From Hyperoodon ampullatus (Eukaryota; Chordata; Mammalia; Artiodactyla; Ziphiidae): a stretch of DNA of 64,000 nt. Below the pieces are notes generated by a model. It made no database searches. It had not been told where the DNA came from and worked only from the letters and a program-made list of their open reading frames with translations. Shown one piece after another: positions 34,311-46,969 of this stretch; the first letter of the stretch is position 1; every line of letters begins with the position of its first letter. The position numbers and the translations under genes were made by a program. The stretch is from NCBI GenBank assembly GCA_949752795.1, contig OX457070.1:32645574-32709573 (forward strand), given 5' to 3'.

Positions 34311-36945
34311 CCTGACCGAAACCACATGTAGAACAATCAGAGAACACAATCTAGGGTTGGTATCCCTTCCTTATCAGAGCGGTAACAACATAATAATGAA
34401 ACCAGGATAACATGCTAGGATAAGAGAGATGGAAAGAGATAGATATATCATCACTGTGTTGAAAAAGAGTTGAAAAAACAACAAACATATCATGGCTTTA
34501 TAAAAAATGTTTTTCAATCAACACATATATTTAATGAGCCGCCATTTACGTTCAATGCTTGATGAATTAAAAATCTGGAGAAATTTTTCCAAAAATTATA
34601 AATGGACCTGAAAACACTTCTAGTGTGCTAAAATACCTCTTTCCCTGTTCTTGAACTTCACTAACATTTTCTTTCAAGGATTCTGTAAATTAGTAATCAT
34701 GTTTCAATTGCAGTCCGAAAAGGTGCACAGTAGTTTAAGCCTAAAGATGTTGATATAAAAAGACTAAAACATTTTACCAGAATAGAATAGAGGCATACAG
34801 TGTATTACTAAAGAAAAAATGTTTTAGGATGAATGTAAGTCTAAAATGGAAAATATGTTTGCTTTTAAAACTTTGCACTAGCCAAATCCAGGATCCAAGT
34901 GCCATACTTTGCCCAAATAAACAGGAATATAAGAAACGACCCATTGACCACTGGTTCCTGGCTAGATGTTTCTGAGAACTCACTTGCCCCTCAATTACTG
35001 AGCCTTTCTTAATCAGTAATTTTGATTCCTTCTATCACTTATTTAAATGCCTTTCCTTCCCTGACTCATTCTATCATTACAGGCTTTGGAAGAAGGATGT
35101 AATGTTAGCATTCACTAGGGGTTTAATGACGGTCCTCTCAAGAATTTTCATCTTCTGGCATTCATACCAAACTGGGACATGAGGATTTTGTTTTTTCGTG
35201 GTGCCTCTATTCTTTCAGACCTGAATAAAATTGCTCAAATCTGTGCTTCACAAAATACAATGCAGAGCTCCAAAGGGGGAAAAATATCCCACATTGCAAA
35301 GACAAAATAATGCTAAGGAATTTATTTGCAACTTTCCAAAGAAATGCATAATTCTCTTTAGAAGCTAAACTTGATTTTTTAAGGGTAAAATTTTTATAGA
35401 GTATACTTTAAATCTAGAATGCTAAAACAAGTCTAAACATAGTACCAAATTAATCTTAGAGTCCACACGTTTCAATTTATTCCCCTTTAACCCTCAATAA
35501 GATTTCTATTTTTGGTTGGATTTAGTCAAGTAAGTGTTGATGTTGTCCTTTACTCAGATAATCTTTTTCTTTTCTTTTTTTTTCCCCATTGAATTTCCAG
35601 TAGGTGAAAATTTGCCCATACAAATGTAAATTTCTTTTTTTCACTTCCATTCACTGACAGACCTTTTGCATTCTCTTATCTTTCCTCTTTTCACACCGCC
35701 CCCATCTGCCACCCCCTTCATCTGTTGAAGCTCCAAACCAAAAAGTTGTTGATTCCAAGGATGAGATTTGGACTGATTACAGGACTTTTAATACCCACTA
35801 ATGGAGAAGACACCAATGATGAGGTTCCCCAAATTGGCAAGGTCAAGGAAAAGAGGGTGGAGTCAACTGGACTGCGTGAATGGGCTCTGGAAAGCATGGA
35901 TTTTGATCTCCATCCTGGCTCTGAAAAGAGACAACCCTGCCCAGGGAGCACTCCTGCTGCCCGTTTCCACACAGCTCTGCTCTTGCCCCTCTGTGGGGAC
36001 CAAGGTTGCCCTGCCTTTCCCCTGCTAAGAGAGGCTGCTACTGCAGCCCATGTTCTTCCCAGACTCCTTTGCGTCTGTCTTCCCATTGCCTCCCCTTTTT
36101 ATCCCTGAGAGTCCAGATTCCCTCCCCCAGGCCCCTCGCTTCTCAGATGCCACCCTGGCCACAACCTTTCTTAACCCCCAGTTCAGAGTTGGGAAGTGCA
36201 GCCCCTGCCTCTCTGTGTCAACCTTCCAAGCCTCTTCCTGGTGTTGGGAACACGCCTTACTTAGGTACCACTGTCTCTGGTGAAACCACGCTCCGGGATG
36301 GATGAGGGAAGCCATCTGATTCACATTGAAGTGCAAATGGGATTCTGAGACTCCTCAGGAGACGCGTGTAGGCCTGGCAGGAGGCAGAGAGCAGCCTGAG
36401 GTCTGGGTTGTGGTCTTGAGGTTATGGGGTCGTGGTCCTGAGGTTACGGGGTCGTGGTGGTGGTGGGCTTTGGATCCGCCTGGCTCTGGTCTTGTTCCCA
36501 CTGACCATCACCTTCTGACCTTCTTTCTTCTCTACACCATTAAGGAGTCTTCTAGTGAAGTTCCTTTGTTCACAGGAATTATTTCCAAGTGGCTGGGGAG
36601 GAGAAGTAAAAGGAATAAACTAGCAAACAAATTTCCCAATCTCCTGAATTTTTCCCCCAAACTTATGAAAAGATAAATTGAAATACAAATGAAATCTACT
36701 TGTTCGGAAAATCATGACTGCATCTATCATCTTTGATTTTAATATTTAAATTGCCTTACACATACTTCATGCTTTTTTTCTTAAGTAGCAAAATTGTGGC
36801 TCAACCAGGGACTGGCTTAGCTATGAAACTATGAAACAATATAAAAGGACAGTGTAAAGTGCCCTTCTGGTGGCCCTTCTGGCTATGTGCAGGGCCCAGG
36901 TTAACTAAAGTTGGAGAAAATGGAAATGTTGACATTTCTTTAAAC
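34311..36945. other. Unique sequence with a GC-richer, ORF-dense part, no supported gene
   Basis: 35700-36340 is GC-richer and open on both strands: + 35725-36108 (127 codons), minus 35718-36086 (122 codons) and minus 36025-36336 (103 codons). They overlap one another and carry no domain, signal peptide or recognised homology, so they are treated as chance frames. A 22-bp imperfect tandem duplication lies at 36410-36453. Confidence 0.4.
36410..36453 (+). repeat. 22-bp tandem duplication with G-rich end
   Basis: Units at 36410-36431 and 36432-36453 (gtggtcttgaggttatgggg and gtggtcctgaggttacgggg at their starts) match at 20 of 22 positions and run into a gtggtggtgg stretch. Confidence 0.9.
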
Positions 36946-36949
36946 AATA

Positions 36950-37510
36950 AAAATTACAAGTGGTTGCTAAAGTGCCACGAGCTGACATTTACGGAGATTG
37001 TTCGCCGATTATATATATGAAGTATCATAAGTAATTAGCTCATGGCAATTATCTGCCCCTTGTTATTTTGCTTTTAGAATATTTTTAAAGCTTAGGTTAC
37101 TAAAATTTCAAATAATCCGGGGCTGTGCTGTCATGGGTCTTTATCCAAATGAATCGTGGTCTCTTGCAAACTGTCCTACGATCTGATTTCCATTGGGATA
37201 GGAGTTGTAAAAGGCCAGGGATTTTCGATGGATTTACACATATACTGTTTCAGTTAAGTTACCAAGGTTGACTTAACAGCCCTTTTCATCGGAGTCTTAA
37301 ATACACTTGCCACCCAGTCTTTTCCTACCATATTCGAGGGGCTGGATGATGAGATTAAAAGGGGCTTGAGGTGGGGCCGGGAGGATTCTGCCTCCGTGAA
37401 ATTTCCAACGTGAATTCCTTCTGCCGTCGGTGGTCTCAGTTAACTAGCTTGGTGGCATTTGTTGCTGGAAAGCTGACTTAAAGATATGTCAACATGGAGG
37501 CCGGTGCTGG
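36950..37510. other. Repeat-free, CpG-retaining block; candidate conserved non-coding DNA
   Basis: No transposon recognised in about 560 bases. I count about 16 CpG sites between 36970 and 37510, dense for AT-rich intergenic DNA, and homeobox-like TAATTA near 37032. The start codon at 37523 leads only into a chance frame. Regulatory function is inference. Confidence 0.4.
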
Positions 37511-40110
37511 AGCATTTTTCTTTTGGAAAGCCTCCTTCTGCTGATACCTTTCTGCAAGGAAGAGATGCTTGCGAAGAATGCTGGCAACTGGAATTTGGTT
37601 GTCCTGGAAGACATCAGAGCAGGGCAGCCTAGATCCTCCAGTTTGGTCTCTCTCCACTTCCCAAACACAAAAGGAGATGGGCTGGCTTTCTTACAATTTG
37701 CTCAGCTCAGGCTGGAATCTTTACAAACATATATTAATGACACACCATTACTGGCTACATTTTCAATGAAGTTTAAATAGTCTGAGTTATGAAGATTAGT
37801 GAGAAATGCATGGATAATAAAGGTAAATGAGATTCATATTTAATTCCATAACTCTAAATGACTGGTTTGATTGTCTCATTCACTTGGCAAACAATTTCGC
37901 TTCTAAGTGTTATTTCAGCCACAGATATAATTTCTTTAACACAGCAGAAAGGAGGAGATTAAAATATGAGAGAGAGGCAGCACTTGCTTTAGACTGATTA
38001 ATAGGCTCTGGCTGGTCCCCTGCCACCATGCTTTAAAGCATCAAGACATGCTTTGCTATCCTGGCCTACATATATTGATACTTACTGGGTGCCAGGAAAA
38101 CCTCTTTGATTAGTCATACTAAACCACCACTTAGGTGGTGTGCATGCGACAAACATACACTCTCCTTAATAAAGTCATACATTTGGGGACTCTCAGAAGC
38201 AGCATCCTTTTCTTTAAGGAGGTAGGAGGGGTAAGTTCACTGGGAGTTCTCTCACCCTTAACCTGCCATTCTCTCCCTGTAGCCCATTGGCTGTATGGGC
38301 CAAATCATAGACCAAGTGGAATAAAAAAAAAATCTATGGAATTTCATCCGTAGGACCTGACGAGGTCAGATTAAATAAGCCACCTTTGCAATGATAGCAG
38401 AAAGGGACGTGAAGAGTGGCGGGGCTTCGACCTTTATCATAAGTTTAACAAGTTTTGCTGACATCACAGACACAGGGACCATTCCTTATTGCTTAGAGTC
38501 AGAAAGCATGATGATGGTTTTCTAGAAATACAAAATGGTATGAGTGCTCTGAGGTCTAATTCCCACCTTAAGGGAACCTCTAAATAATCTCACTTGTATT
38601 TACTGAGGAATGCTTTTCTAAGGACTCTAGGAAGAAAATGCCTTTCCAGTTAGCGTCTAATCCTCAAAGTAAAACAAGGGAGTGAGTTGGCTTTTTCAAT
38701 CACTCCACCCCCTCTCCTGTTTCTCTCCAAGAAATGTTCCCATCAAGAGTATCTTTTCCTCCCATTTGGCATCTCTGAGAATAAAACCTCAGCTCTGAGT
38801 AATCACGACGTGCAAACAGAGCTTTGAACTCACTATGAGTATGGGAAACCGGGAGAGCTATAAAGTACCCCTCAACCCCATGGTCGAAAGCAACAGCATT
38901 CTTTAAAACTCCACATGAAATTCAATCTAATTCTTCCTTTCTCAGATTACAGGATCCTTGGTGTAAAAAATTACATTTTTTAGCAAAAGTGCAGAGTCCA
39001 TCTATCATAGTGCACCTCCAGGAGAGATTTATTACAGATCACTTTCTAAACATGGTGTGCTCGCACTGCCTATGTAGGCCATATTCATCTTAGTGTTATC
39101 CAGTTGAAAAATTCCCACTGTATGCAACGCCTGAGAAATAAGAGTGGGCAAGCCCACAGAATATGACACTTATGCTAATCTGTGACCTGCTGTGGAAAAA
39201 CATACACAAGGATTCCATTACTGCGTTCATTAGGCTGCAGCACACTCCATCCTGAATAGGGATTATGAACCACAATAGACCGAAAGCAGTTGATTGAGCC
39301 CACTTAGCCAAATCGCTCTGACATTGGCCAAATACGTTGGCACAGTGAAGAGCATCAGCTCAGACTTTGCAGAGGATGCTACTGGTTGAAAGTTTGTTCC
39401 TCCCTGAGACTGTCACAGAAGTCAGCTCATGGCATACGCCGTTAGCTCAGATGGTGAAAGCCGGAACCTACGTTATATTTATGATTGGAATCTGGAAGAA
39501 CTATTTGAGAGGTAAAACCAAACTCTGTCTGTGCACCTGTTGTGCGGTGCCTCTTACCCTCCCCATCCACACTCCTTTCCTGATTATATTCAGAGCATGA
39601 GTTGTGTGGTGATAAAAATTGTGGAGCTAGCAAAGAAATTAAAGTCAGATGGAAATGCCAGTTCAGTGCTCAGCTTGTCCCAGTCTCCTCTCTCTGGTTT
39701 TCTGGGCTACTGGATGCAGTTGTTGCCTGTGAGCCCGATCTTTCTGCAGGGGCAGAAATATTTGCCACTGGTGAGCTAAAAATATTTTAAAATATTGTCA
39801 GAAATAATCAAGAAAGGAAGACAAGTTACTGCTCAGGAGATGTTATGGAATCTGGCTATGTAAGCAGAGGAAAGAGATTTAAATCAAGTCCATGTATGTC
39901 ATTAAGAAGATAATAATAAAAACCTTCTGTGTGAAACAGGCTTTCAGCCTTGGGTTGAAACTTTTATCTAGGTTTTTCTTTTTCAGTTCGGGAGTTTACC
40001 AGGAAGTTGTTAAGAATAGTTGTACCCAACACCTTGATTTATATCATTGATGTGTTTCTGAAAAGCTACAGAAAAATCAAATTTTGTTTTTGTTTTTGAA
40101 TCTCCTATGT
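37511..40110. other. Unique sequence, no gene seen
   Basis: No repeat recognised. 38780-39350 is also repeat-free, and could be conserved. No coding frame with a recognisable domain. Confidence 0.4.
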
Positions 40111-40124
40111 GCTCCAGGGAGGTT

Positions 40125-40339
40125 TTGTTTTGTTTTGTTTTGTTTTGTTTTGTTTGCGGTACGCGGTCCTCTCACTGTTGTGGCCTCTCCCGCTGTGGAG
40201 CACAGGCTCCGGACACGCAGGCTCAGCGGCCACGGGCCCAGCCGCTCCGTGGCATGTGGGATCTTTCCGGACCGGGGCACGAACCCGTGTCCCCTGCATC
40301 GGCAGGCGGACTCTCAACCACTGCGCCACCAGGGAAGCC
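40125..40339 (-). mobile_element. CHR-type tRNA-derived SINE
   Basis: Minus-strand copy: gggcttccctggtggcgcag from the right end, a B-box-like segment ('gggttcgtgcccc'), CpG-rich body, then a (TTTTG)n tail (40124-40155) and the left end. A perfect 11-bp duplication ccagggaggtt occurs at 40114-40124 and 40340-40350. Low divergence implies a young insertion. Confidence 0.95.
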
Positions 40340-40351
40340 CCAGGGAGGTTC

Positions 40352-42090
40352 TTTTGGCCAAAGTAACTCAGCCCTGAATCCTTACTTGTGTGTAAAGTGA
40401 AGGATATAATCTTATGCTTGAAAATGCAAATAATAACTGCTGAATTTATTATCTGTGGCTATGTTCCAAGTTTACCTTACTGGGCTTTCCACAGATGGAA
40501 CTGTTGAACTGAAATGACCATGGCTTTTTCCCCCCTTCTTGAGAAAGTAGAAACGTGGGAGGATGGTGAGCCTCATTTTTCTTCACGTGCTTAGGGTTGC
40601 GTCATGTGTTTTGGAAAGGCATAACGAACCTCTTGAGTTTTCTAATCACAAACCCCAACAATACCGGCTTATGATGCCCATAAATCCAGGGGAGGACGTA
40701 TGGATGGTACCTGGGCACCCTGCCTGCTTCCACAGCAGAGCAGGGGCATCACTGAGAAGCCGCGGCTGCCGCTGTGCTCCTGATGCTACTCCCATCTTGG
40801 AAGTCTGTCCCGCACTTGACCCTGCCAGCAGCTCTCCGACAGAACCAGACACATGTGGGCAGTGGAAAAGAAGAACTCCGGGAGACGTTCTGGCACTTTC
40901 CTCTTCCACGGGGTGCAGCTCCGCAGCCCTGCTTTTCTAGACCATCCTCTTCATGGAGTCCTGCCCTGCATTTTCCTGCTCCCTGAGATACCAGGACGCA
41001 TCAAACAGGTTGAAGGAGGCTGTTTGCTTGCCAGGGGAGCATGGCCCTTTGCACTGCGATTGTAATACAATCTTTCCTCTTTGGGGCTGCGAATGCTACA
41101 GTACAAAACCGTGTTTGAAAACCTCTTTTATCATTCATCGTCTCCAGACTGAAATCATTTTTGACAACCTCTGCAGAAAACAAGCAGCTTTCTGGCTACT
41201 GGCGAGTCGATTAAAGGGAGGAAACACATGTTCACCGTCAGACAAAGCCCCTGGAGAAAGCATTGACAACCTTTTAACCCGCTTTCCCAGGGAAAGGGCC
41301 CAAATGTTTCTCTGGAACAAAATCACCACATTGTATTAAGCATCTTTTCATTTCATGTATCTTTTTATTTCTTCCTAAAATGAGACACGTAAAAATAATA
41401 ATCCCCAGCACCTCCATTTTTATTTTGGATGTGAACACATATGTTTTATACCCTCCCTGGGAAGACAGGGAAAAGAGTATCATTAATGAAGGTCTTTTAT
41501 GAACTAACTAACCCCTCTCTTCTATTTTTTTTCACTGTCTGACCACAGTTTAAATACCAGCACACTGACAAGTTCACTCACCTCATATAGTGACTTCTCA
41601 AAACTGGCCAAGAAGCCACAGGAGTGAGATTTTCTGAACAGTAGGAAGGCCTGACTAGACGAAATTATTAACAAACTGAGAATAAGACTGGACCATGGAA
41701 ACATTTGTGCATTTCAAGATCCTGATCCAGAGATACCCATCCATTACTTCTGCATATGTTGTCAAGCAGAGTTATTTCCATAGGACGGAATGAGAAGCAA
41801 CCAGAGGAAGAGATGGAAGTTTCCATACACAGTTGAACACGAGTGCTAGGTATGTGGGTTTGCTTCTAAAAAAAAAATAATAATAATAGCTGTTTTAAAA
41901 TGCCAGTCCCTGTAAGTCCTGTAATCATCACAATTACAAAAGTCTCTAGCACTCAGTTCCTTAACCTATAACTTTAGTATTTTTTTTACCACTGTATCAC
42001 TGGCCTGGGTGGTTGGGTCTATTATGAGAAAATGATCTCCCTCACCCCTTCCCTCCTCAAAATTGCATATTTGCTTTTACAGCCAAAAGG
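40352..42090. other. Unique sequence, no supported gene
   Basis: Repeat-free. Overlapping frames at 40563-40940, 40853-41065 and 40953-41339 (up to 128 codons) share no domain with known proteins and lie in different frames. Some CpG sites are retained at 40660-41330. Promoter or splice evidence is lacking. Confidence 0.4.
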
Positions 42091-42092
42091 CA

Positions 42093-42116
42093 GGGTGGGA
42101 GGTGGGGGTTAGGGGG
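42093..42116 (+). other. Potential G-quadruplex tract
   Basis: Four runs of three or more G (GGG, GGG, GGGGG, GGGGG) separated by t, aggt and tta. This fits the classic four-run pattern on the + strand. Confidence 0.8.
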
Positions 42117-42289
42117 ACCAGCTTTAAAGTTGCTGCCTGGGAGGTTGGCTGGGAGAGGACGCCACGTGGGAACTGCCAGGAGCATGGAGGGTGTCTCAGA
42201 TGAAAGACAGAGAGGAGCAGCTCCACCCATGGGACTGACACATGCGCCTCGTCTCTGCCATTTTTTACCAGACTTCTTTGGTTTTGTTG

Positions 42290-43745
42290 TTGTTGTTATT
42301 AATTGTCTTTAAATTGATTTGTATTTATTTTTAAAATTAAGGTGAACTTTGAATAATATAAAATTAATATTTTAGAGTGAACAACTTAATGACATTTAGT
42401 ACAATTCACAATGTTGGGTAACAGCCACCTCTATATAGTTCCAAAACATTTTCAGTCAAAATTTTTTCATACAAAAATACTTTGTATTCATTACGCAGTT
42501 AATCTCCATTTCCGCCATCTCTCAACCCCTGGCAACCACCAATTCACTTTCTATTTCTATGAATTTACCTGTTCTGGATATTTTCTATGAATAAAATCAT
42601 ACAACATGTAACTCTTTGTGTCCAGCTTCTTTCACTTAGTGTGATATTTTTGAGGTTCATTCACATTGTAGCTTTCATCAGTTACATAAGCTTCATCTTT
42701 TTTAGAGCTGAATTAATATCCCATTTTATGTATATACAATAATTTGTTTATCCCTTCATACTTTAATGAACATTTGGACTGGCTACTGTGAATAGTGTTG
42801 CTATGAACTTTCATGTACATATATTTGAGAACAAATTGAAAATAGGTGTTTTCAATTCTTTGGGGTAGATACCTAGGAGTAGAATTGCTAGGTCATATGG
42901 TAATTCTATGTCTCAATTTGTAAGGAACTGCCAAACTGTTTTCTACAGTGGCTGAACCATTTTATATTCCCACCAGCAATGCACAGTCTCCTAGAGGACA
43001 TGAAGTGGTATCTTGCTGTGGTTTTGATTTACGTTTTCCTAATGACTAATGATGGTGAGCATCTTTTCATGTGCCTGATGGCCACTTGTATATTTTCTTT
43101 GGAGAAATGTCTATTCAAGTGTTTTACCCATTTATGAATCGTTTGTCTTTCTGTTGTTGAGTTATGAGAGTTACTTATATTTTCTGGACACTAGGACTCT
43201 TAACAGATATATGATTTGTACATATTTTCTGCCATATTGCAGGTTGTCTTTTCATTTTCTTGATAATGTCCTTTGATGCATAAAATTATTAACTTTGAGT
43301 AAGTCCAATTTAACTATTTTTATTCCTGCTTTGGAGGTGTCATACCTAAGAATACATTGCCATAGTCAAGATTTTGAAAATTTATCCCTATGGTTTATTC
43401 TAAGAGTTTGATCATTTTAGCTCTTCTATTTAGATCTTTGATCCATTTTGAATTAAGTTCTGTATATGGTGTGAGGTGGGGGTCCATCTTCATTCTACTG
43501 CATGTGGATATCTAGCTGTCCCAGCACACTTTGTAGAGAATTCTACTGTTTCCCTATTGAATGGTTTTAGCACTCTTGTTGAAAAACAATTGACCATAGA
43601 TGTACAGAGTCTCAATTCTTTTCCATTGGTCTATATGTCTATCCTTATGCTAGTACCATACTTTTTTGATCACTGTAGCTTTGTAATAAGTTTTGAAATT
43701 CAGAAGTGTGAGTCCTCCAACTTTCTATTAACCATCTTGTTGAGT
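42290..43745 (-). mobile_element. Old 5'-truncated L1 (L1M-type), minus strand
   Basis: Left part (42290-42840) is L1 3' UTR in reverse ('ggtaacagccacctctatat', 'caacccctggcaaccacca'). The rest is ORF2 C-terminal half in reverse ('agaattgctaggtcatatgg', 'tccattttgaattaagttctg', 'ccattggtctatatgtctat'). It is more diverged than the 1.8-7.3 kb copy and has no open frame of note. Ends are approximate. Confidence 0.85.
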
Positions 43746-43749
43746 GTAT

Positions 43750-45105
43750 CATAATGAGCCTATAATTTAGGCCCAGATCTTTCACTCCTTCTCTGCTTTC
43801 CTTCCCTTTCAATTTTAGACCTGAAACTCAAATACACCTCCAAACACATTATCTTTAGCATATCATTAAAAAAAATCCTTGACCCTTTAAAATCTTACAA
43901 CTAACCAGTAGTTCTTCATTAGAGATTCTTTCTGTGTTCTCATCATTCTAAAGTGTTATTTGCCAAGAAGTGACTTCAAGAGCAGTTGACTTTCTGTTAC
44001 TTGATAAATGTGTGCCCTAACTTTTTTCTAACATTACTCTTGAAATGCTTCCCTGAATGTCTTCAAAGACATATTACTGGTGTTGGTCACTGGCAACCTG
44101 CAAATATACTGATGGCTGTTTGGAGAATGAACTACTATGTTGTAATATTTCTACTATAATATTACCTTCTGCTCTCCCTTCTTTCAGACAGTTTGGGTAT
44201 ATCCCAGTTTCTAAGCTGAGCTTAGCAAAAGGTTCCTGGTTATATATCACACCAAGTCCTGTAAATATGTGACATTCATATGCCTCTGTGTTCTGGATCT
44301 CCACTTGACTTTGTGTGGACAGACCTGAAGGGGGTCTTGTCTTTATTTCTGTCAGGTCATTTGTGTCTCCAGAATTTACATACTCCTCCACCTAGAAAGG
44401 CACTGAGGGGCAACGTTTTATCTCTCATATGTTGAAAATGATTGAAATTACTCATAAAGTGTAAAAATAGTGAAAAATCAGCTTTAAATAAAGGCTTAAA
44501 ACACTGCCTGAGAGAAGTAGCATATTGGTTTGAGGGAAAAACAGAATAACTTTGACCACATAGAGTACTCTAAGCAGAAGTAACATTACATCCAATCCCT
44601 GGTTTCACCCAAGGAAATGGGGACCAGAAAACTGGAGTATTCTGTGCCTTCCATAACTGTGTTAGTTGGTGAACATACAATGTTTTCGATGAGAGACAGG
44701 TCAAAGAGAAAGTCAGTTCAGAAGGAACACCCAAGAATTCAAATCCTTACAGGTAGTTCAAATCCCTGCAGTGAAATGACTGATTTAAACCTTAGCAGAG
44801 GTTAGCTTGGCAAACGAAGAAGAGATGGCCCACTGCAAGAGATGGCCCACAGGGCCAGTACACTGGAGGATTTGGACCCAATTCCAAACTCGATGATGCT
44901 CAATGAGGTCTGGTGGCTGGTGCTTCTTTTGATTCTTTTTAGAAAAACCACCTAGTAAGTGAAATTTGATAAAGTGGCAAAGGTTGGAAGAGAGGCCAAA
45001 GTGATGGGAAAGGCCTTTCTGAGGGTACGCTTGGACTTTTGGTGAACTTATTTTTTTCTCCCTAGCTTTCTGAAAAATAAAATGTCATTTTTATGATAAC
45101 ATAAC
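43750..45105. other. Unique sequence, no gene seen
   Basis: No repeat ends recognised. A small tandem duplication lies at 44820-44850. The minus-strand frame 44074-44391 (105 codons) has no domain. Confidence 0.4.
44820..44850 (+). repeat. Short duplication, period 17
   Basis: aagagatggcccac occurs at 44820-44833 and again at 44837-44850 without mismatch. Confidence 0.9.
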
Positions 45106-45109
45106 AATG

Positions 45110-45280
45110 GCTATTTGCTAAGTATTTACTATATGCTTAAAACTGTGCTTGGTTCCTGAAAACTACTATAAAAACTATGACGATATATTAACCCCCATTC
45201 TACAGATGAGGCAACTAAGGTACAGAGGTTAGGACAGTTGTTCAAGAAAGCACAGCTTATAAGTGGTAAAGCCATCTTTG
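45110..45280 (-). repeat. MIR SINE fragment
   Basis: 'tatttactatatgcttaaaac', 'ccccattctacagatgagg', 'caactaaggtacagaggtta' and 'gcacagcttataagtggta' follow the reverse-complement MIR order closely. Confidence 0.75.
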
Positions 45281-45284
45281 GGGA

Positions 45285-45400
45285 TTAATATAAGTAATAT
45301 ATGCTCATCGTAGAAAAAACAGGAAATGGAGAAAAAGTATAAAGATGGAAATAAAAATCAACCATAATGTCACCATTCATAAATAACCCAAATTATCTCT
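45285..45400 (+). repeat. Ancient L1ME-like fragment
   Basis: 'agtaatatatgctcatcgtag' then 'aaaaagtataaagatgg' and 'cataatgtcaccattcat' match an old L1 3' UTR motif. Confidence 0.6.
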
Positions 45401-46595
45401 TTTGACCAAGATGGGTTTACATTGAGCTCCAGAATGGCTAAGCTATAGATAAGATCTGTATGCAGAAGTCTCATGGTAATGCCTGGGAGTCTGTGCTATT
45501 TTGTTTCTTCTTTTCTGTTCTCAATTTTTCCTTTTCCTTCTGCCTTTCTTACCCCTCAGTCCCAGTTGTTCTCTTTATAGTACCTCCTTAACGCAGAGGC
45601 TGAAAGGAGGGTTCCCAGAGGGTGGCAGGGAAGGCATTGAGCTTCTCCCCGCCTTTGCTGTACTCCAGGGTGCTTCAGAAATTCCTCCCCACCCTTGTAG
45701 TAGTCTGTCCCCAAGCTCCCTGGCTCTGGTTGGTCCTTCGATAAATGACGTGTAGGCTGTAAAAGATGAACTGACAGGGCTGGGCATGCATGTTTACAAG
45801 CAACAGACGGTGAAAGTAAACACAGCCATACCATCTTTCATCCATAACACATAGTGTTGATTCTTCTCTAGTTAAAACAGTCACAACAGTCCTTGTTGTC
45901 ATGCCCTTGTTTCTCATCTTTCATATTTTAAATAGGAACCAGCTTGCCTGGTAGGAACCCAGCCATTCTTTTCCTTTCATCCCTGTCCCTTCCTCCCAGT
46001 TGAAGGATGTCACTTCTCAGAGGTCTTTTGGAGTCTTTGACACTTTTCTGATGGGAAGATCTCCACTCTTGTCAATCTCCATTAAATCTTCAGGCTGCAG
46101 GCTTCCTTAGCCAAGCAAAGGATGACTCATGGGCCCTGACACTGAACCCCATCACAGTCACCATAACTGGGAGCTTGAGGTGTCTGTTTCTGCTATTCCT
46201 CCTTGTTCACTGTCATTTGAGTTAACAGCCGGACTTACGATCTGGGAGATTACTTCATCAGCAGGAGGGCCACAGGCTCTGCCCTGTCATCCCCTTACTC
46301 CCCTGGTGGCCCAGAGAGAGCCAGCCATCATGGGGGGAGGGCAGAGTTTCTATCCCAGGTTGGGAGCAGGAATGGAACAGTTGGTCTCCAGCTCCTTTGG
46401 AGAATAAATGGTCCTGGGTGGAGACCCAGGAAAGGCATCTGCACCCAGATCTTTTTAGGAGACTGGAAACGATGGACAAAAATGTTAAAAAGAAATGAGT
46501 TTCCTGCTTGATGCATAAGCAAATAGGAAGAGTCCCTGAGGAATGGGCTTATCTGCTTATGAAGGCTTCTTGGTGGTTTGGCAGGCTGGAAAGTA
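45401..46595. other. Unique sequence, no gene seen
   Basis: No element recognised. Frames 45501-45755 and 46129-46407 lack any known domain. Confidence 0.4.
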
Positions 46596-46599
46596 CATT

Positions 46600-46700
46600 A
46601 GGAACAGAGTCATGGCATCCCTGCCACTAACTGGCTTTGTGGCCTTAAACAAACACTGAACATTTCTGGCTTTCAGTCTTCTCTTCTATGAAAGGAAAAG
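46600..46700 (+). repeat. MIR SINE fragment
   Basis: 'tgccactaactggctttgtg', 'gccttaaacaaacactgaac' and 'cttctatgaaaggaaaag' fit + strand MIR. Confidence 0.6.
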
Positions 46701-46814
46701 ATACCACCTGTGAGCAGTTTTAGCATTCCATGGAGTCCCTGGAGGATGGAGGAAAGGAAGGGAGGAGATGGAGGGCTCTGGATGCCATAATCCTCTAAAC
46801 TGCAACCATTTTAT

Positions 46815-46965
46815 GTATAATTTCTAGGCCCCGGGAATATATTGGTGAATAAGAGAGATAAAATCCGTAATTTTAGGGAGTTTAGGTTAACATCTTAGTG
46901 AGATGTACATAAACAAACAAATTTATAATGTAATGTCAAGAAGTAGTAAGTGAAATGCAGAAAGA
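46815..46965 (-). repeat. L2 LINE 3'-region fragment
   Basis: 'ccccgggaatatattggtga' and 'ataagagagataaaatcc' match the reverse complement of the L2 3' region. Confidence 0.5.
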
Positions 46966-46969
46966 GAGA

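Noticed and set aside
40084..40400. Three overlapping frames of 85-97 codons
   Set aside because: All fall on a CHR-type SINE. Similar peptides recur at the other SINE copies (for example 53117, 58820, 63239), so they are repeat translations.
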